DNA of 64,000 bases, from the NCBI GenBank assembly GCA_043805435.1, contig JAZDHY010000018.1:124001-188000 (forward strand). The letters are read 5' to 3'. Source of the DNA: JAEXOD01 sp043805435. Lineage in GTDB: Bacteria; Bacteroidota; Ignavibacteria; Ignavibacteriales; Melioribacteraceae. The number at the start of each line of letters is the position of its first letter. Within the stretch, counting starts at the first letter, position 1. The notes beneath the pieces were generated by a model. The model was given only the letters and a program-made list of their open reading frames with translations. It was not told the DNA's origin and ran no database searches. Positions 18,554 through 28,600 of the stretch are shown in pieces. A program made the position numbers and the translations under genes.

Positions 18554-21500
18554 ATGAAACTACCCTTATACCATGCTACTAAGTTATGGATTTATGGGTT
18601 CTTTATTGTATTTTTCGGTTTTTCAAGTCTCTTTGCTCAAAATACAATTTATGTATCTTTGAGTGGAAGCAACAGCGCACCCTATTCAAGCTGGGCGACC
18701 GCAGCTACAAATATACAGACTGCTGTAAACGCAGCAAACACAGGTGATGTAGTTCTTGTAGGTGACGGAACATATACTTTAACAAGCAATATATCAATTA
18801 CAAAAGGTATAACTGTTAAAAGTTTAAATGGTTCTTCTTCAACTGCCATTAATGGAAATAATGCAACCCGATGTTTGTATGTAAATCATACCAACGCAGT
18901 TATTGAAGGTTTTACCATTACACAGGGATATAATCCCGGCGGTTTTGGCGGAGCTGTAAATATAGTTTCCGGTGGAACAGTTCAAAATTGCATCATCACA
19001 AGCAGCCAAGCCAGAGATGGTGGTGGCGTTGCGATTGATAATTCAGGTTTAGTACAAAACTGTTTAATTTTTGGAAACACAGCCAACAATAATAGTGGTA
19101 GCGGTTATGGCGGTGGTGTACGAATGCTAAACGGCGGTATAACACGAAACTGCCTTGTGTCTGCAAATTCATCAGCAAACTATGGCGGAGGAATTAACAT
19201 CTGGGAATCAGGTTTAATTCAAAACTGTACCATTGTTAATAATACAGCTCCAAATGGTGCAGGAGTAAGATTACGAAATAATTCTGTAATGGAAAATAGT
19301 ATATCTTATTTAAATAATGGGTTAAACTGGCAAACTAACGGTTCCGGTTTTAGTTTTCAATACAATTGTACAACTCCGGCTCTACCTTCAGGGATTGGAA
19401 ACACAATCAGTGATCCGCAATTTGTAAGTTCTACAACTGCAAACTATCGTTTGTTATCAACTTCACCACTTATTGATGCCGGATTAAATCAGGCATGGAT
19501 GACAACAGCAAAAGATCTTGATGGTAATAATAGGATCTTTGGCGGCTTAGTTGGCATGGGTGCTTATGAATTTTGGAACGTAGATCCCCCGACTTTAATT
19601 TCTCCGACTAGTATGTCAAAAAACATTTCTATTAATCCCGTTTTAAGTTGGGATCCAACTTCCGGTGCAACAAGTTATACTGTAAAACTTTCACAGGATC
19701 CGGAATTTACTTTTAATGTTTTAACTTATTCAGGAATAACCTCTACATCATTTGCATTGCCAAATCCTTTAAATTATAACCAGTTATATTTTTGGCATGT
19801 AAAATCAAATTTATCGGAACCGATTTATAGCGAATCTTGGATATTTGTTACAAGTCTTGCACCGCCTACTTTAGAATATCCCGGCGGAATTTATCCTACT
19901 CCTATTTCTATTCCGACCGATTATCCAACGTCTATTACATTTAGATGGCGAAATGCACCCGGTGCTTATATGTATAAATTGCAAATAACCTCTTTAGAGG
20001 ATACTGCATTTTCTGCACCAATAGTTGATACTTGGGCTGGATATGGAGACACAAGTTATACTGTTACAAATCTTCAAAATTGGACAAATTATTTGTGGCG
20101 CGTTTATGCCGATAACCCGGCTACCGGTCAAAGAAGTGATTGGTCATCTAAATTTATTTTTATGACAAAATTGGCTGCGCCTGTTTTAATCACTCCCGCA
20201 AATAATTCAACTTCAATTTCTGTTAATCCAACATTAATTTGGCATAATGTGCCCGGTGCAATGTTCTATACTGCTGAAATATACTCGGATGCGGCATGTA
20301 CAAATTTAATTGCTCAATATTCCATTAATTCTACCGGGCCGACTGATACCACTACTGATGTTCCTTTTATTCTAAATAATCTTACAGAGTATTACTGGCG
20401 GGTAAAAGCATCGCATATTGTTTCTTCAAGCAATTATTCAGCAATTAGTAAGTTTACTACAATTCGTAAAGTATTACCGGTTTTGGGTTGGCCTCTTGGT
20501 GCTGCGCAAATGAATACCGGTACAGTAAATTTCACATGGTATCTTAACGATTACGAACCAACAGTAACTTACGATCTTTTATATTCAACCGGTATTAATT
20601 TCACATCTCCCGCAATTATTTCTAACATTGCCATAACTACTTATTCAACAAACAGCTTTTTAGACGGAACTAAATATTATTGGAAAGTCCGTTCAAAAAT
20701 TGGAGGAATAATTTCTGCTTATGCTGCTGTTGATAGTTTTATTACACATGGAAATACCGAATTATTAGAGCCAATTCCTTCATGGCCTTGCGGAGGAAAT
20801 ATTGTTTATACACTACAACAGAATTTAAGCTGGTATTTAAATAATTTTAGTTTTGGTGCTACTTACGAAGTTGAATTTATTGCAGGTGCCCCGACTTCTT
20901 TAACAGGAACACCTACAATATTAAATATTGTAGGAAATACTGTTTTAGTAAATTTGATTCAAGGGACGCAATACTCTTGGTCTGTTCGTTCAAAATATGG
21001 TGCACTGTATTCTAACTGGTCAATTCCGGCAACTTTTACAACAGTATCAATTCCTTCTGTAGTTGTACCTACTCCTTCTTGGCCTGTTGGTTATCCTACT
21101 GTATACACTTGTTTACCTACTTTATATTGGTACTTGGGTACTGTTGCAAATGGCTTAAAATATGAAGTCGAATATGTTGAAGGGTTAAATACTCCATTTA
21201 CAAATATCCCGACAATTCAAAATATCACGTCATTATTTGTTCAATTGCCAATATTATCAGCAGGTAAAAGTTATAAATGGCAAGTTAGATCAACCGATGG
21301 AGTAAATTATTCAGTTTGGTCAAGTATGGCTTCCTTTGTAGTTGAAGGTGTTGTTACACCAAGTCCTATTGTTCCTACTCCTTCATGGCCTATTGGCAAC
21401 GCTACTGTATATTCAACTGAAACTATTTTATATTGGTATCTGGGTGCTTCCGGAGCTGGTTTAACTTACGAAGTTGAGTTGACAACAGGTAATTTAACCG

Positions 21501-22534
21501 GCACAGCTAACATATTAAATATAACCGATTTATTTATCTCTACCGGTCAGCTACAAAGCGGAATAACTTATACTTGGGCTGTTCGCTCTAAACTTGGAAC
21601 AGTTTATTCTGTTTGGTCAGATCCTCAAACATTTACAACAATAAGCAATACCCCAACTGCGGCAGTTCCTATTCCTTCATGGCCAATAGGCGGTACAACG
21701 GTATATACAGACACACAGGTTCTTTCCTGGTATATGAATTCTGCGAGTGCCGGATTAAAATACGATTTGAAATATTCCACTTCACCAAACGCAAGTGGAG
21801 GCTTTATGTTTAGTAATTTGACTACTACACAATATACTATTACAAATTTGCAGTCGGGTATTACATATTATTGGAAGGTACGTTCTTATGATGGTACCGT
21901 TTATTCAAATTGGAGTAGTCCTGTTAGTTTTGTTATAAATGCCGGTAACAGCCCCGCAATGCCAATATCAGGAAGTCCAATAAATGGTGTTCAATTAGTT
22001 ACAAGTGCTCCCGTTCTTTCCTGGTTTCTACCAACAAACAGCTCCATTGAAAGTTATGAAGTTCAATACGATACAACTCCCGAAATGAATTCTGCTGTTT
22101 CAAATACTTATACTTCTACTTCGGCTGTTGTTAATAACCTTAAACCAATGACTGAATATTATTGGAGAGTTCGTTCCAAAAATTCCGATGGCACTTATTC
22201 CGCATATTCAAATATTTCTTCATTTGTTTCCAATTCTGTTACAGCTGTTGAAAACGATGAAGTTACTCCAACGGAATTTATTTTAGCACAAAATTATCCT
22301 AATCCATTTAATCCTTCTACTACAATAGAATTCAGCATTAAAGAAGCCGGTTCTTATTCATTAGAAGTATATAATACATTAGGAGAAAAAGTAACAACAT
22401 TATTAAACGGTAACTTAAACGTTGGTAATTTTAAGGCTGATTTTAACGCCTCTAAACTTAGCTCGGGAGTTTATTTTTATAAACTAACCGGCACTAATGT
22501 TAATATTATCAAAAAAATGATGTTACTCAAGTAG
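18554..22534 (+). CDS. Secreted T9SS surface protein: beta-helix plus nine Fn3-like modules
   Basis: 1326 aa. Signal peptide about 1-28 ending SSLFAQ. Right-handed beta-helix region about 30-340 with repeated GGGV...NCLI / IQNCTIVNN units, similar to Pectate-lyase-like surface proteins. About nine fibronectin-III-like modules of roughly 100 aa follow (about 345-1235), each ending in a YYWRVRSK / YTWAVRSK-type strand. Modules 5-8 are very alike and start PxPSWPxG. The C-terminal sorting domain begins AQNYPNPFNPSTTIEFSI and ends KKMMLLK, so it is exported by T9SS. Likely an adhesin or carbohydrate-associated protein; no catalytic motif was recognised. Preceded by AGGAG 8 nt before ATG. Confidence 0.85.
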   Translation: MKLPLYHATKLWIYGFFIVFFGFSSLFAQNTIYVSLSGSNSAPYSSWATAATNIQTAVNAANTGDVVLVGDGTYTLTSNISITKGITVKSLNGSSSTAINGNNATRCLYVNHTNAVIEGFTITQGYNPGGFGGAVNIVSGGTVQNCIITSSQARDGGGVAIDNSGLVQNCLIFGNTANNNSGSGYGGGVRMLNGGITRNCLVSANSSANYGGGINIWESGLIQNCTIVNNTAPNGAGVRLRNNSVMENSISYLNNGLNWQTNGSGFSFQYNCTTPALPSGIGNTISDPQFVSSTTANYRLLSTSPLIDAGLNQAWMTTAKDLDGNNRIFGGLVGMGAYEFWNVDPPTLISPTSMSKNISINPVLSWDPTSGATSYTVKLSQDPEFTFNVLTYSGITSTSFALPNPLNYNQLYFWHVKSNLSEPIYSESWIFVTSLAPPTLEYPGGIYPTPISIPTDYPTSITFRWRNAPGAYMYKLQITSLEDTAFSAPIVDTWAGYGDTSYTVTNLQNWTNYLWRVYADNPATGQRSDWSSKFIFMTKLAAPVLITPANNSTSISVNPTLIWHNVPGAMFYTAEIYSDAACTNLIAQYSINSTGPTDTTTDVPFILNNLTEYYWRVKASHIVSSSNYSAISKFTTIRKVLPVLGWPLGAAQMNTGTVNFTWYLNDYEPTVTYDLLYSTGINFTSPAIISNIAITTYSTNSFLDGTKYYWKVRSKIGGIISAYAAVDSFITHGNTELLEPIPSWPCGGNIVYTLQQNLSWYLNNFSFGATYEVEFIAGAPTSLTGTPTILNIVGNTVLVNLIQGTQYSWSVRSKYGALYSNWSIPATFTTVSIPSVVVPTPSWPVGYPTVYTCLPTLYWYLGTVANGLKYEVEYVEGLNTPFTNIPTIQNITSLFVQLPILSAGKSYKWQVRSTDGVNYSVWSSMASFVVEGVVTPSPIVPTPSWPIGNATVYSTETILYWYLGASGAGLTYEVELTTGNLTGTANILNITDLFISTGQLQSGITYTWAVRSKLGTVYSVWSDPQTFTTISNTPTAAVPIPSWPIGGTTVYTDTQVLSWYMNSASAGLKYDLKYSTSPNASGGFMFSNLTTTQYTITNLQSGITYYWKVRSYDGTVYSNWSSPVSFVINAGNSPAMPISGSPINGVQLVTSAPVLSWFLPTNSSIESYEVQYDTTPEMNSAVSNTYTSTSAVVNNLKPMTEYYWRVRSKNSDGTYSAYSNISSFVSNSVTAVENDEVTPTEFILAQNYPNPFNPSTTIEFSIKEAGSYSLEVYNTLGEKVTTLLNGNLNVGNFKADFNASKLSSGVYFYKLTGTNVNIIKKMMLLK

Positions 22535-22584
22535 GATTGAATCAATTTATATTAAAGTGATTAATTAATTACTTATCAAAAAAA

Positions 22585-22606
22585 GGCTGCTCTGGCAGCC
22601 TTTTTT
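22585..22606 (+). terminator. Rho-independent terminator after the T9SS protein
   Basis: GGCTGC-TCTG-GCAGCC stem loop (22585-22600) followed by TTTTTT, about 50 bp after the stop codon. Confidence 0.9.
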
Positions 22607-22652
22607 ATTATATTAAGTTTTAAAATGATTTTTTTAAGTAATTTTTTTGATT

Positions 22653-23444
22653 ATGGATTATTCATTTTCACCCATCGGATATTTACATTCCGAGCAAAAA
22701 TACAGATATGAAACTCCCCGTCAAGGAGTATTGGCCGGAGATACAATATCGGTAATTAAATTGAACCCGCAAAATAACTTTGAGCAGGCCGTAATTGAAC
22801 TAAACGGTTTTGAAAGAATTTGGGTGATTTATTTATTCCATTTAAATACTAATTGGAAACCGATGGTTACTCCCCCACGCCATACGCGCAAAAAAATAGG
22901 CGTGTTTGCAACACGTTCGCCACACAGACCCAATAATATTGGAATGAGTTGTGTAAAGCTTGAAAAAGTGGACGGCCTTAATATTTATATTTCACAATCG
23001 GATATACTTGACGGTTCGCCAATAGTGGATATTAAACCTTACCTCCCTTATTCCGATTCTTTCCCCAATGTAAAAACAGGCTGGGTAAAACCCGATTTTG
23101 AAAACAAATATACAGTTATTTATTCCCCTTTAGCGGAATCACAAATGGCATGGTTAAAAGAAACAGCAAATATTAATCTAAAAAACTTTGCAAAACTTCA
23201 ATTGGAATTTAAGCCAACGGATACTTCGCGTAAAAGAATTTCGGAAGATATTATTGATAAAAAAACAATATATACACTTGCTTACAGAACATGGCGTATT
23301 TTATTTACTGTTAATGACACAGAGAAACAAATAAAAATTTTTAAAATTACAACAGGATATACTTTAGATGAATTAAATAATTTGTTGGAAGATAAATATT
23401 CCGATAAATTAATTCACCTAAAGTTTAATAAAAATTTTACTTGA
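22653..23444 (+). CDS. trmO: tRNA (N6-threonylcarbamoyladenosine37-N6) methyltransferase TrmO
   Basis: 263 aa from the ATG at 22653; the upstream TTG at 22647 is a weaker alternative. The beta-barrel TsaA/YaeB domain is evident: FSPIGYLHSEQKYRYETPRQ, LNGFERIWVIYLFH, ATRSPHRPNNIGMSCVKL and VDIKPYLPYSDSF, including the RSPxRPNxIG signature. TrmO methylates t6A37 of tRNAs reading ACN codons, using SAM. A C-terminal extension of about 100 aa, as in E. coli, is present. It is convergent with the deaminase gene, with a 13-bp gap and no terminator hairpin. Confidence 0.9.
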   Translation: MDYSFSPIGYLHSEQKYRYETPRQGVLAGDTISVIKLNPQNNFEQAVIELNGFERIWVIYLFHLNTNWKPMVTPPRHTRKKIGVFATRSPHRPNNIGMSCVKLEKVDGLNIYISQSDILDGSPIVDIKPYLPYSDSFPNVKTGWVKPDFENKYTVIYSPLAESQMAWLKETANINLKNFAKLQLEFKPTDTSRKRISEDIIDKKTIYTLAYRTWRILFTVNDTEKQIKIFKITTGYTLDELNNLLEDKYSDKLIHLKFNKNFT

Positions 23445-23457
23445 GACACTATTTTAT

Positions 23458-24468
23458 TTAATTTACTTTGCTTTTATAATACTCATCAACTTTTTGAATC
23501 ATTTTTTCTTTTTCTTCAACACTTAAAAAACTTGCATTAAACGAGTTTTTTGCAAGCATACAAAGGTCTTCTTTAGTTAAATTTAACGCCTTGGCTATTG
23601 CAGAATAATTATCATTTATATACCCTCCAAAATATGCGGGGTCATCGGAGTTAATAGTAATAAACAAACCTTTATTTATCATCTCTTTTAATGGGTGATT
23701 TTTTAGGTCTGTTACAACTTGTAGTTTTAAATTTGAAAGAGGGCATACAGTAAGCGGCATTTTCTTTTCAGCCAATACTTTTAATAATTCCTCATCTTCC
23801 ATAGAACGGTTTCCATGGTCAATACGCGATACTTTAAGGTTGTTTAATGCACTCCATACATATTCTGCAGGTCCTTCTTCCCCTGCATGGGCAACAGTTA
23901 AAAAACCTTCTTGAATAGCTTTTTCAAAAACCTTTGTAAACTTTTCAGGCGGGTTACCCACTTCTGCCGAATCCAGCCCAACACCAATTATTTTATCCTT
24001 AAATTTTAAAGCCTGCTGTAATGTTGTAAAAGCAAAATCTTCATTATCATCGCGTAAAAAACACATTATTAATTTAGTGCTTATTCCAAATTCATTTTCA
24101 GCATCTTTAACTGCATTGGATATACCATTAATAATTGTTTCAAAACTTACTCCCCTTCCTGTATGGGTTTGAGGATCAAAAAATATTTCGCAATGCAATA
24201 CATTTTCAGCAGCTACTTTTTTTAAATATGCATATGTTAAATCGTAATAATCGGCTTCATTTATTAATACGTTTGCGCCTTCATAATAAATGTTTAAAAA
24301 TTCCTGCAGATTATTAAAATTGTACGCTTCTTTTAATTCTTCCACAGTTGAATATTTTGTTTTTATATTATTACGTTTTGCAATTTTAAACATTAATTCA
24401 GGTTCAAACGTGCCTTCTATATGTAAATGTAATTCCGCTTTTGGCAATCCTTTAATAAATTTTTCCAT
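23458..24468 (-). CDS. Adenosine/adenine deaminase family (adenine-deaminase type)
   Basis: 336 aa amidohydrolase. Zinc ligands in AELHLHIEG and VAHAGEEG, catalytic SRIDHG and the aspartates of INSDDPAYFGGY. The HxHxEGTxEPEL start and the SDDPAYFGGY block are typical of the branch that includes bacterial/fungal adenine deaminases (Aah1-like) rather than classic Add, so the substrate is probably adenine (hypoxanthine product). Role: purine salvage in the cytoplasm. A second, different deaminase sits at 61161-62249. Confidence 0.85.
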   Translation of the reverse strand: MEKFIKGLPKAELHLHIEGTFEPELMFKIAKRNNIKTKYSTVEELKEAYNFNNLQEFLNIYYEGANVLINEADYYDLTYAYLKKVAAENVLHCEIFFDPQTHTGRGVSFETIINGISNAVKDAENEFGISTKLIMCFLRDDNEDFAFTTLQQALKFKDKIIGVGLDSAEVGNPPEKFTKVFEKAIQEGFLTVAHAGEEGPAEYVWSALNNLKVSRIDHGNRSMEDEELLKVLAEKKMPLTVCPLSNLKLQVVTDLKNHPLKEMINKGLFITINSDDPAYFGGYINDNYSAIAKALNLTKEDLCMLAKNSFNASFLSVEEKEKMIQKVDEYYKSKVN

Positions 24469-24739
24469 ATTTTCTCCATAAAATTATTAAAACAAATTAA
24501 AATAAAAATATCTATATAATTATTTTCAATTCAAATTAACTAGAGCCCAATATAGTTATTTTTATTTTATTCGTGAAATACTTTTTTTACACAAATTTTA
24601 ATTAGGATTTTTTTAAGCATTTTCTTATTTTTTAATTACTCATTTAATGAGGGATTTAATAGTACTTTGGAAAATGTTTAATATATTAATGCTATTTTTG
24701 GTTATGTAATTTATTAACAATAAGCACTGAGGAGAAAAA

Positions 24740-25969
24740 ATGAAAAAAAAACTTATTTATTTATTATTTATTATTATTCCAATGATTTCATTTGGTCAAA
24801 GTAACACTATTTTTGAAACTTATGGAATACGTACTTTTTCAGCTTACAATTTATATTTAACAGGACAAGATTTTTTTGGTTATTCAAAGTCAAACAATCT
24901 GGATGAAGGAACAAATCAAACAAATATCCGTTCATATTTTGCTTTAGCAGGGAATTATTTATATCAGGGTGAAAAAGCAATTCATAAAATTACTGCATCA
25001 ACCTCATTTAATTATGATTACACCAAACATAAATATACTGCAAATGATTATTATCCTGAAACAACAAACGAAAAGAGTGCCGGATCATTAAATGTTACTT
25101 CCAAAAACAGCTGGTATTTAATGGATAATAAGGGGTTTTTTGCTTTTACAGATCCATCAGTTTCATTTTCGTATAATTTTAGTGAAGAAAGGAATTCAAA
25201 TATGGAGATTATTCCTGTTGGATTTGGATATGGGCGAATAGTTAATGTTAAAACAGTTGTTCAAGCCTCAATAATTAATGACGAATTGGAAACAAACCTT
25301 TCAGAAGAAGAATTATTACAACTTGCAGAAATTATTGAAAAAAATTCTCAAAGTTATTATTCATATAAATTTAAGGATAATGCTGCTATTGAATTTTATA
25401 AAGATATTGCTTCTATTACAAAAAAACCGGATCAAACTTCAAAAATTGCACAAATATTAGGTTCATCGGTTTATAAAACAAGCGTACGTCAATTAGGCTG
25501 GGAGGCTAAATGTGGTGTAACCTTTACTTTATTTAATAAGTACCGCATTGGTAATTATACAAACGCTAATGATTTATACGCTTCCTTTGATTACGCTTTG
25601 CCAATAGAATTAAACAAACAATTTATTGCAAGTGTCAGCTATTCAAAAAATCTAAAAGAAGACCAATTAAGAACTCCAAAATTTAATGCAGGTTTAATGT
25701 TTAGTATTGAACATACCTATTTTTGGACAACTTATTTTACTGCACAATACGCAAGCATTATGCCAAAAGATGAAATTCCAAGAGAAAATTATTCATTTGC
25801 TGCAAAAACAAACTACACATTAATAAATTCTTTATCAATTTATTTATCGGCAAATTATGATAAACGTGCATTTTATGAACTTTCATCAGAATATAATTCC
25901 TTTGCATCTTTTGCTGCCAAAACAGAAGCTTTTTCAACCCACTTTGGTTTTAATTATTATATTTTTTAG
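24740..25969 (+). CDS. Putative outer-membrane beta-barrel protein, function unknown
   Basis: 409 aa. Signal peptide about 1-19 (MKKKLIYLLFIIIPMISFGQ). The mature part is rich in alternating hydrophobic/polar stretches with many Tyr/Phe and ends FGFNYYIF; an aromatic C-terminus is typical of outer-membrane barrels. A helical, charged insertion lies about 175-240. Start supported by GAGGAG 8 nt upstream. No family was recognised. It stands alone between the divergent deaminase and the peroxide operon. Confidence 0.65.
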   Translation: MKKKLIYLLFIIIPMISFGQSNTIFETYGIRTFSAYNLYLTGQDFFGYSKSNNLDEGTNQTNIRSYFALAGNYLYQGEKAIHKITASTSFNYDYTKHKYTANDYYPETTNEKSAGSLNVTSKNSWYLMDNKGFFAFTDPSVSFSYNFSEERNSNMEIIPVGFGYGRIVNVKTVVQASIINDELETNLSEEELLQLAEIIEKNSQSYYSYKFKDNAAIEFYKDIASITKKPDQTSKIAQILGSSVYKTSVRQLGWEAKCGVTFTLFNKYRIGNYTNANDLYASFDYALPIELNKQFIASVSYSKNLKEDQLRTPKFNAGLMFSIEHTYFWTTYFTAQYASIMPKDEIPRENYSFAAKTNYTLINSLSIYLSANYDKRAFYELSSEYNSFASFAAKTEAFSTHFGFNYYIF

Positions 25970-25980
25970 CAATACTTAAT

Positions 25981-26009
25981 ACATAACCGCCTAAACCGGG
26001 CGGTTATGT
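25981..26009 (+). terminator. Strong hairpin after the outer-membrane gene
   Basis: ACATAACCGCC and GGCGGTTATGT form a perfect 11-bp stem with a 7-nt loop, 12 bp after the stop codon. No T-tract follows, so it may be a transcript-stabilising hairpin or a weak terminator. Confidence 0.65.
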
Positions 26010-26094
26010 ATATCTCACCTTCCATTATTAAATTAATTATAATTTAATTTGACTTTTTATAAGAATATAGTTAACTTGTATTTATTATTAACTA

Positions 26095-26105
26095 AGAATT
26101 ATTCT
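26095..26105. promoter_or_regulatory. Per/Fur-box-like palindrome before perR
   Basis: AGAATTATTCT is a perfect 5-1-5 inverted repeat in an AT-rich stretch, 20 bp before the PerR start codon. It resembles the core of PerR/Fur boxes (TTATAATNATTATAA type). Autoregulation of the peroxide operon is inferred. Confidence 0.55.
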
Positions 26106-26124
26106 CATTTAGGACTTTTTACTA

Positions 26125-26568
26125 ATGCAGACTACTAACCTTTCAGAACTAATTACAAAAAGTGGATTAAAAGTAACTCCACAACGAATTGCAATATTAG
26201 ATGCAGTAATTAAATTAAAAAATCATCCTACTGCCGAAAATGTTATTGACTATATTAAATCTGCTTATCCTAATATTGCAATAGGTACTGTATATAATAT
26301 TCTTGAAACACTGGTAGATAAAAAATTAATTAAAAAAGTTAAAACTGAAAAAGATATTATGCGTTATGATGCCGTTTTGGAAAAACATCATCATTTATAT
26401 TGCTCCCAAACACAGCGCATAGAAGATCTTTACGATGATAATTTAACAAAATTACTTGAAGATTATTTTAATTACAATAAGATACCTAACTTTTCAATTG
26501 AAGATATAAAACTTAATATAATTGGGCATTTTGAAGATGCTGAGGAAATAATTAACAATAAATTATAA
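26125..26568 (+). CDS. perR: Fur-family peroxide regulator, PerR type
   Basis: 147 aa. Winged helix VTPQRIAILDAV...IAIGTVYNILETL. The regulatory metal ligands line up with B. subtilis PerR H37, D85, H91, H93, D104 at a constant offset of three: H34, D82, H88, H90, D101. Asp at the last position is the PerR-type residue. Only one Cys (C93) is present, so the two CxxC motifs of the structural zinc site are missing. It is followed 10 bp later by catalase and then bacterioferritin and peroxiredoxin. Metal-catalysed oxidation of the histidines would release the operator (family knowledge). Confidence 0.9.
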   Translation: MQTTNLSELITKSGLKVTPQRIAILDAVIKLKNHPTAENVIDYIKSAYPNIAIGTVYNILETLVDKKLIKKVKTEKDIMRYDAVLEKHHHLYCSQTQRIEDLYDDNLTKLLEDYFNYNKIPNFSIEDIKLNIIGHFEDAEEIINNKL

Positions 26569-26578
26569 GGGTAGATAT

Positions 26579-28045
26579 ATGGACAAAATAAAACTTACAA
26601 CAGCATCGGGTGCTCCTTATTTTGAAAACGAGGATAGCAAAACAGTTGGCCCAAGAGGCCCTATTCTTTTAGAAGATTATTATCTGCATGAAAAATTAGC
26701 ACATTTTAATCGCGAACGAATTCCCGAGAGGATAGTACATGCAAAAGGTACAGGAGCATTTGGGAAATTTACCGTAATAAACGATATAACAAAATATACA
26801 CGAGCTAAAATATTTAGCAAAACAGGAAATGAATGTAAAATTTTTGTTAGATTTTCTACTGTTGGAGGTGAAAAAGGAAGTGCCGATAGTGAAAGAGATC
26901 CAAGAGGATTTGCTGTAAAATTTTATACGGAAGACGGTAATTGGGACTTGGTTGGAAACAATACTCCTGTATTTTTTATAAAGGATCCTAAAAAATTCCC
27001 CGACTTTGTTCATACACAAAAACGAGATCCTAAAACAAACCTAAAAAACTCAACAATGATGTGGGACTTTTGGAGTCTAAATCCTGAAAGCTTACATCAA
27101 GTGATTATACTTTTTAGCGACCGTGGAACACCGTATAATTTTCGTCAGATGCATGGATTTGGAAGCCATACTTTTTCAATGATAAATGATCAAAACAACC
27201 GTGTATGGGTAAAATTCCATTTTAAAACTGAACAGGGAATAAAAAATTTTACCGGTTATGAAGCCGAAGAAATGCGGGGCAAAGATCCGGACTGGGCACA
27301 GCGTGATATGGTTAAAGCTATTGCCGGCGGCAATTTTCCAAAATGGAAATTAAAAATTCAAGTTATGACAGAAGAGCAAGCAAAATTTTTTAAATGGAAT
27401 CCTTTTGACATCACAAAAATATGGCCTCAAGGCGAATTTCCGTTAATTGATGCCGGAGTAATTGAATTAAATCAAATTCCACAAAATTATCATGCCGATG
27501 TTGAACAAGCTGCTTTTGCCCCTGCACATACTATTGACGGCATTGCCCTTTCGCCCGACAAACTTTTACAGGGACGAATTTTCGCTTATCCTGACGCACA
27601 AAGATACAGACTTGGTGCTAATTATGAACAAATACCTGTTAACAGGCCTGTATGCCCCATGCATAACCACCAGCGTGACGGACAGATGAGTATAAATGGA
27701 AATGGCGGAGACAGTCCCAATTATTATCCAAACAGCTTTGATAATATTATTGCAGATGAAAAATATAAAACTTTTACCGAAACCCTTGATTCAAATGTGG
27801 CCGCTACTTACCCACGCAATGAAAATGATGACGATTTTTATACACAGCCCGGAATTCTTTTCCGTAAGGTAATGAACGAGATAGAACAAAAAAATACAAT
27901 TAGTAACATTATTGTTGCAATGAGTGGTATTGAAGGTCCAAAACGCGATGAAATTATTAACAGACAATTAAGCCATTTTTATAAAGCAGATAATGAACTT
28001 GCTATAAAAGTTGCCAAAGGATTAAACGTTATTTTTAAACCATAA
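26579..28045 (+). CDS. katA: Monofunctional heme catalase, clade-3 type
   Basis: 488 aa, the small-subunit size. Catalytic H54 in RIVHAKGTGAFG (usually VVHARG) and N127 in GNNTPVFFIKDP. Heme-proximal Tyr in RIFAYPDAQRYRLG. It converts H2O2 to water and oxygen in the cytoplasm. The start codon is 10 bp after the PerR stop and a GGG(TAG) stretch serves as ribosome binding site. The gene is part of the peroxide-defence operon. Confidence 0.97.
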   Translation: MDKIKLTTASGAPYFENEDSKTVGPRGPILLEDYYLHEKLAHFNRERIPERIVHAKGTGAFGKFTVINDITKYTRAKIFSKTGNECKIFVRFSTVGGEKGSADSERDPRGFAVKFYTEDGNWDLVGNNTPVFFIKDPKKFPDFVHTQKRDPKTNLKNSTMMWDFWSLNPESLHQVIILFSDRGTPYNFRQMHGFGSHTFSMINDQNNRVWVKFHFKTEQGIKNFTGYEAEEMRGKDPDWAQRDMVKAIAGGNFPKWKLKIQVMTEEQAKFFKWNPFDITKIWPQGEFPLIDAGVIELNQIPQNYHADVEQAAFAPAHTIDGIALSPDKLLQGRIFAYPDAQRYRLGANYEQIPVNRPVCPMHNHQRDGQMSINGNGGDSPNYYPNSFDNIIADEKYKTFTETLDSNVAATYPRNENDDDFYTQPGILFRKVMNEIEQKNTISNIIVAMSGIEGPKRDEIINRQLSHFYKADNELAIKVAKGLNVIFKP

Positions 28046-28072
28046 AATATATTTTTATATAGGAGACATATT

Positions 28073-28573
28073 ATGAAAGAAAAAAGTATTGAATTATTAA
28101 ACAAAGCAATAGCTGACGAGCTTTCTGCCGTACACCAGTACATGTATTTTCATTTCCAATGCGATGATAAAGGTTATGATTTAATATCTAATCTATTTCG
28201 CGTAACTGCAATTCAAGAGATGATGCATGTTGAAAAACTTGCCGAAAGAGTATTATTCTTAAAAGGCGAAGTTGAAATGAAAGCGGCTGAAGATGTAAAG
28301 AAAATACACGATGTAAAAGCTATGTTAGAAATGGCCGCAGAAATGGAGACTCAAAGTGCAAATGATTATAACAAATGGGCAAACGAATGTGCACAAAACG
28401 CAGATTCTATGTCTAAAAAATTGTTTGAATTATTGGTTGAAGAAGAAGAACGTCATTTTGACCAATACGATGTTGAATTGGATAATCTTAAAAAATTCGG
28501 TGATAATTACTTAGCTTTACAATCTATTGAAAGAAGTAAAACAGTATCGGCAGGACGGCCGGTAGTAGCATAA
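28073..28573 (+). CDS. bfr: Bacterioferritin-like iron storage protein
   Basis: 166 aa. Four-helix ferritin-like protein with ADELSAVHQYMYFH (first helix, ligand Glu and Tyr), IQEMMHVEKLAERVLFLKG (E-M-x-H of bacterioferritin, where the Met binds heme at the dimer interface) and LLVEEEERHFDQYD. It oxidises Fe(II) with peroxide or oxygen and stores it, limiting Fenton chemistry. AGGAG ribosome binding site upstream. Lies between catalase and peroxiredoxin in one operon. Confidence 0.93.
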   Translation: MKEKSIELLNKAIADELSAVHQYMYFHFQCDDKGYDLISNLFRVTAIQEMMHVEKLAERVLFLKGEVEMKAAEDVKKIHDVKAMLEMAAEMETQSANDYNKWANECAQNADSMSKKLFELLVEEEERHFDQYDVELDNLKKFGDNYLALQSIERSKTVSAGRPVVA

Positions 28574-28600
28574 TTTATTAATAAAATATAAGGTGAACAA

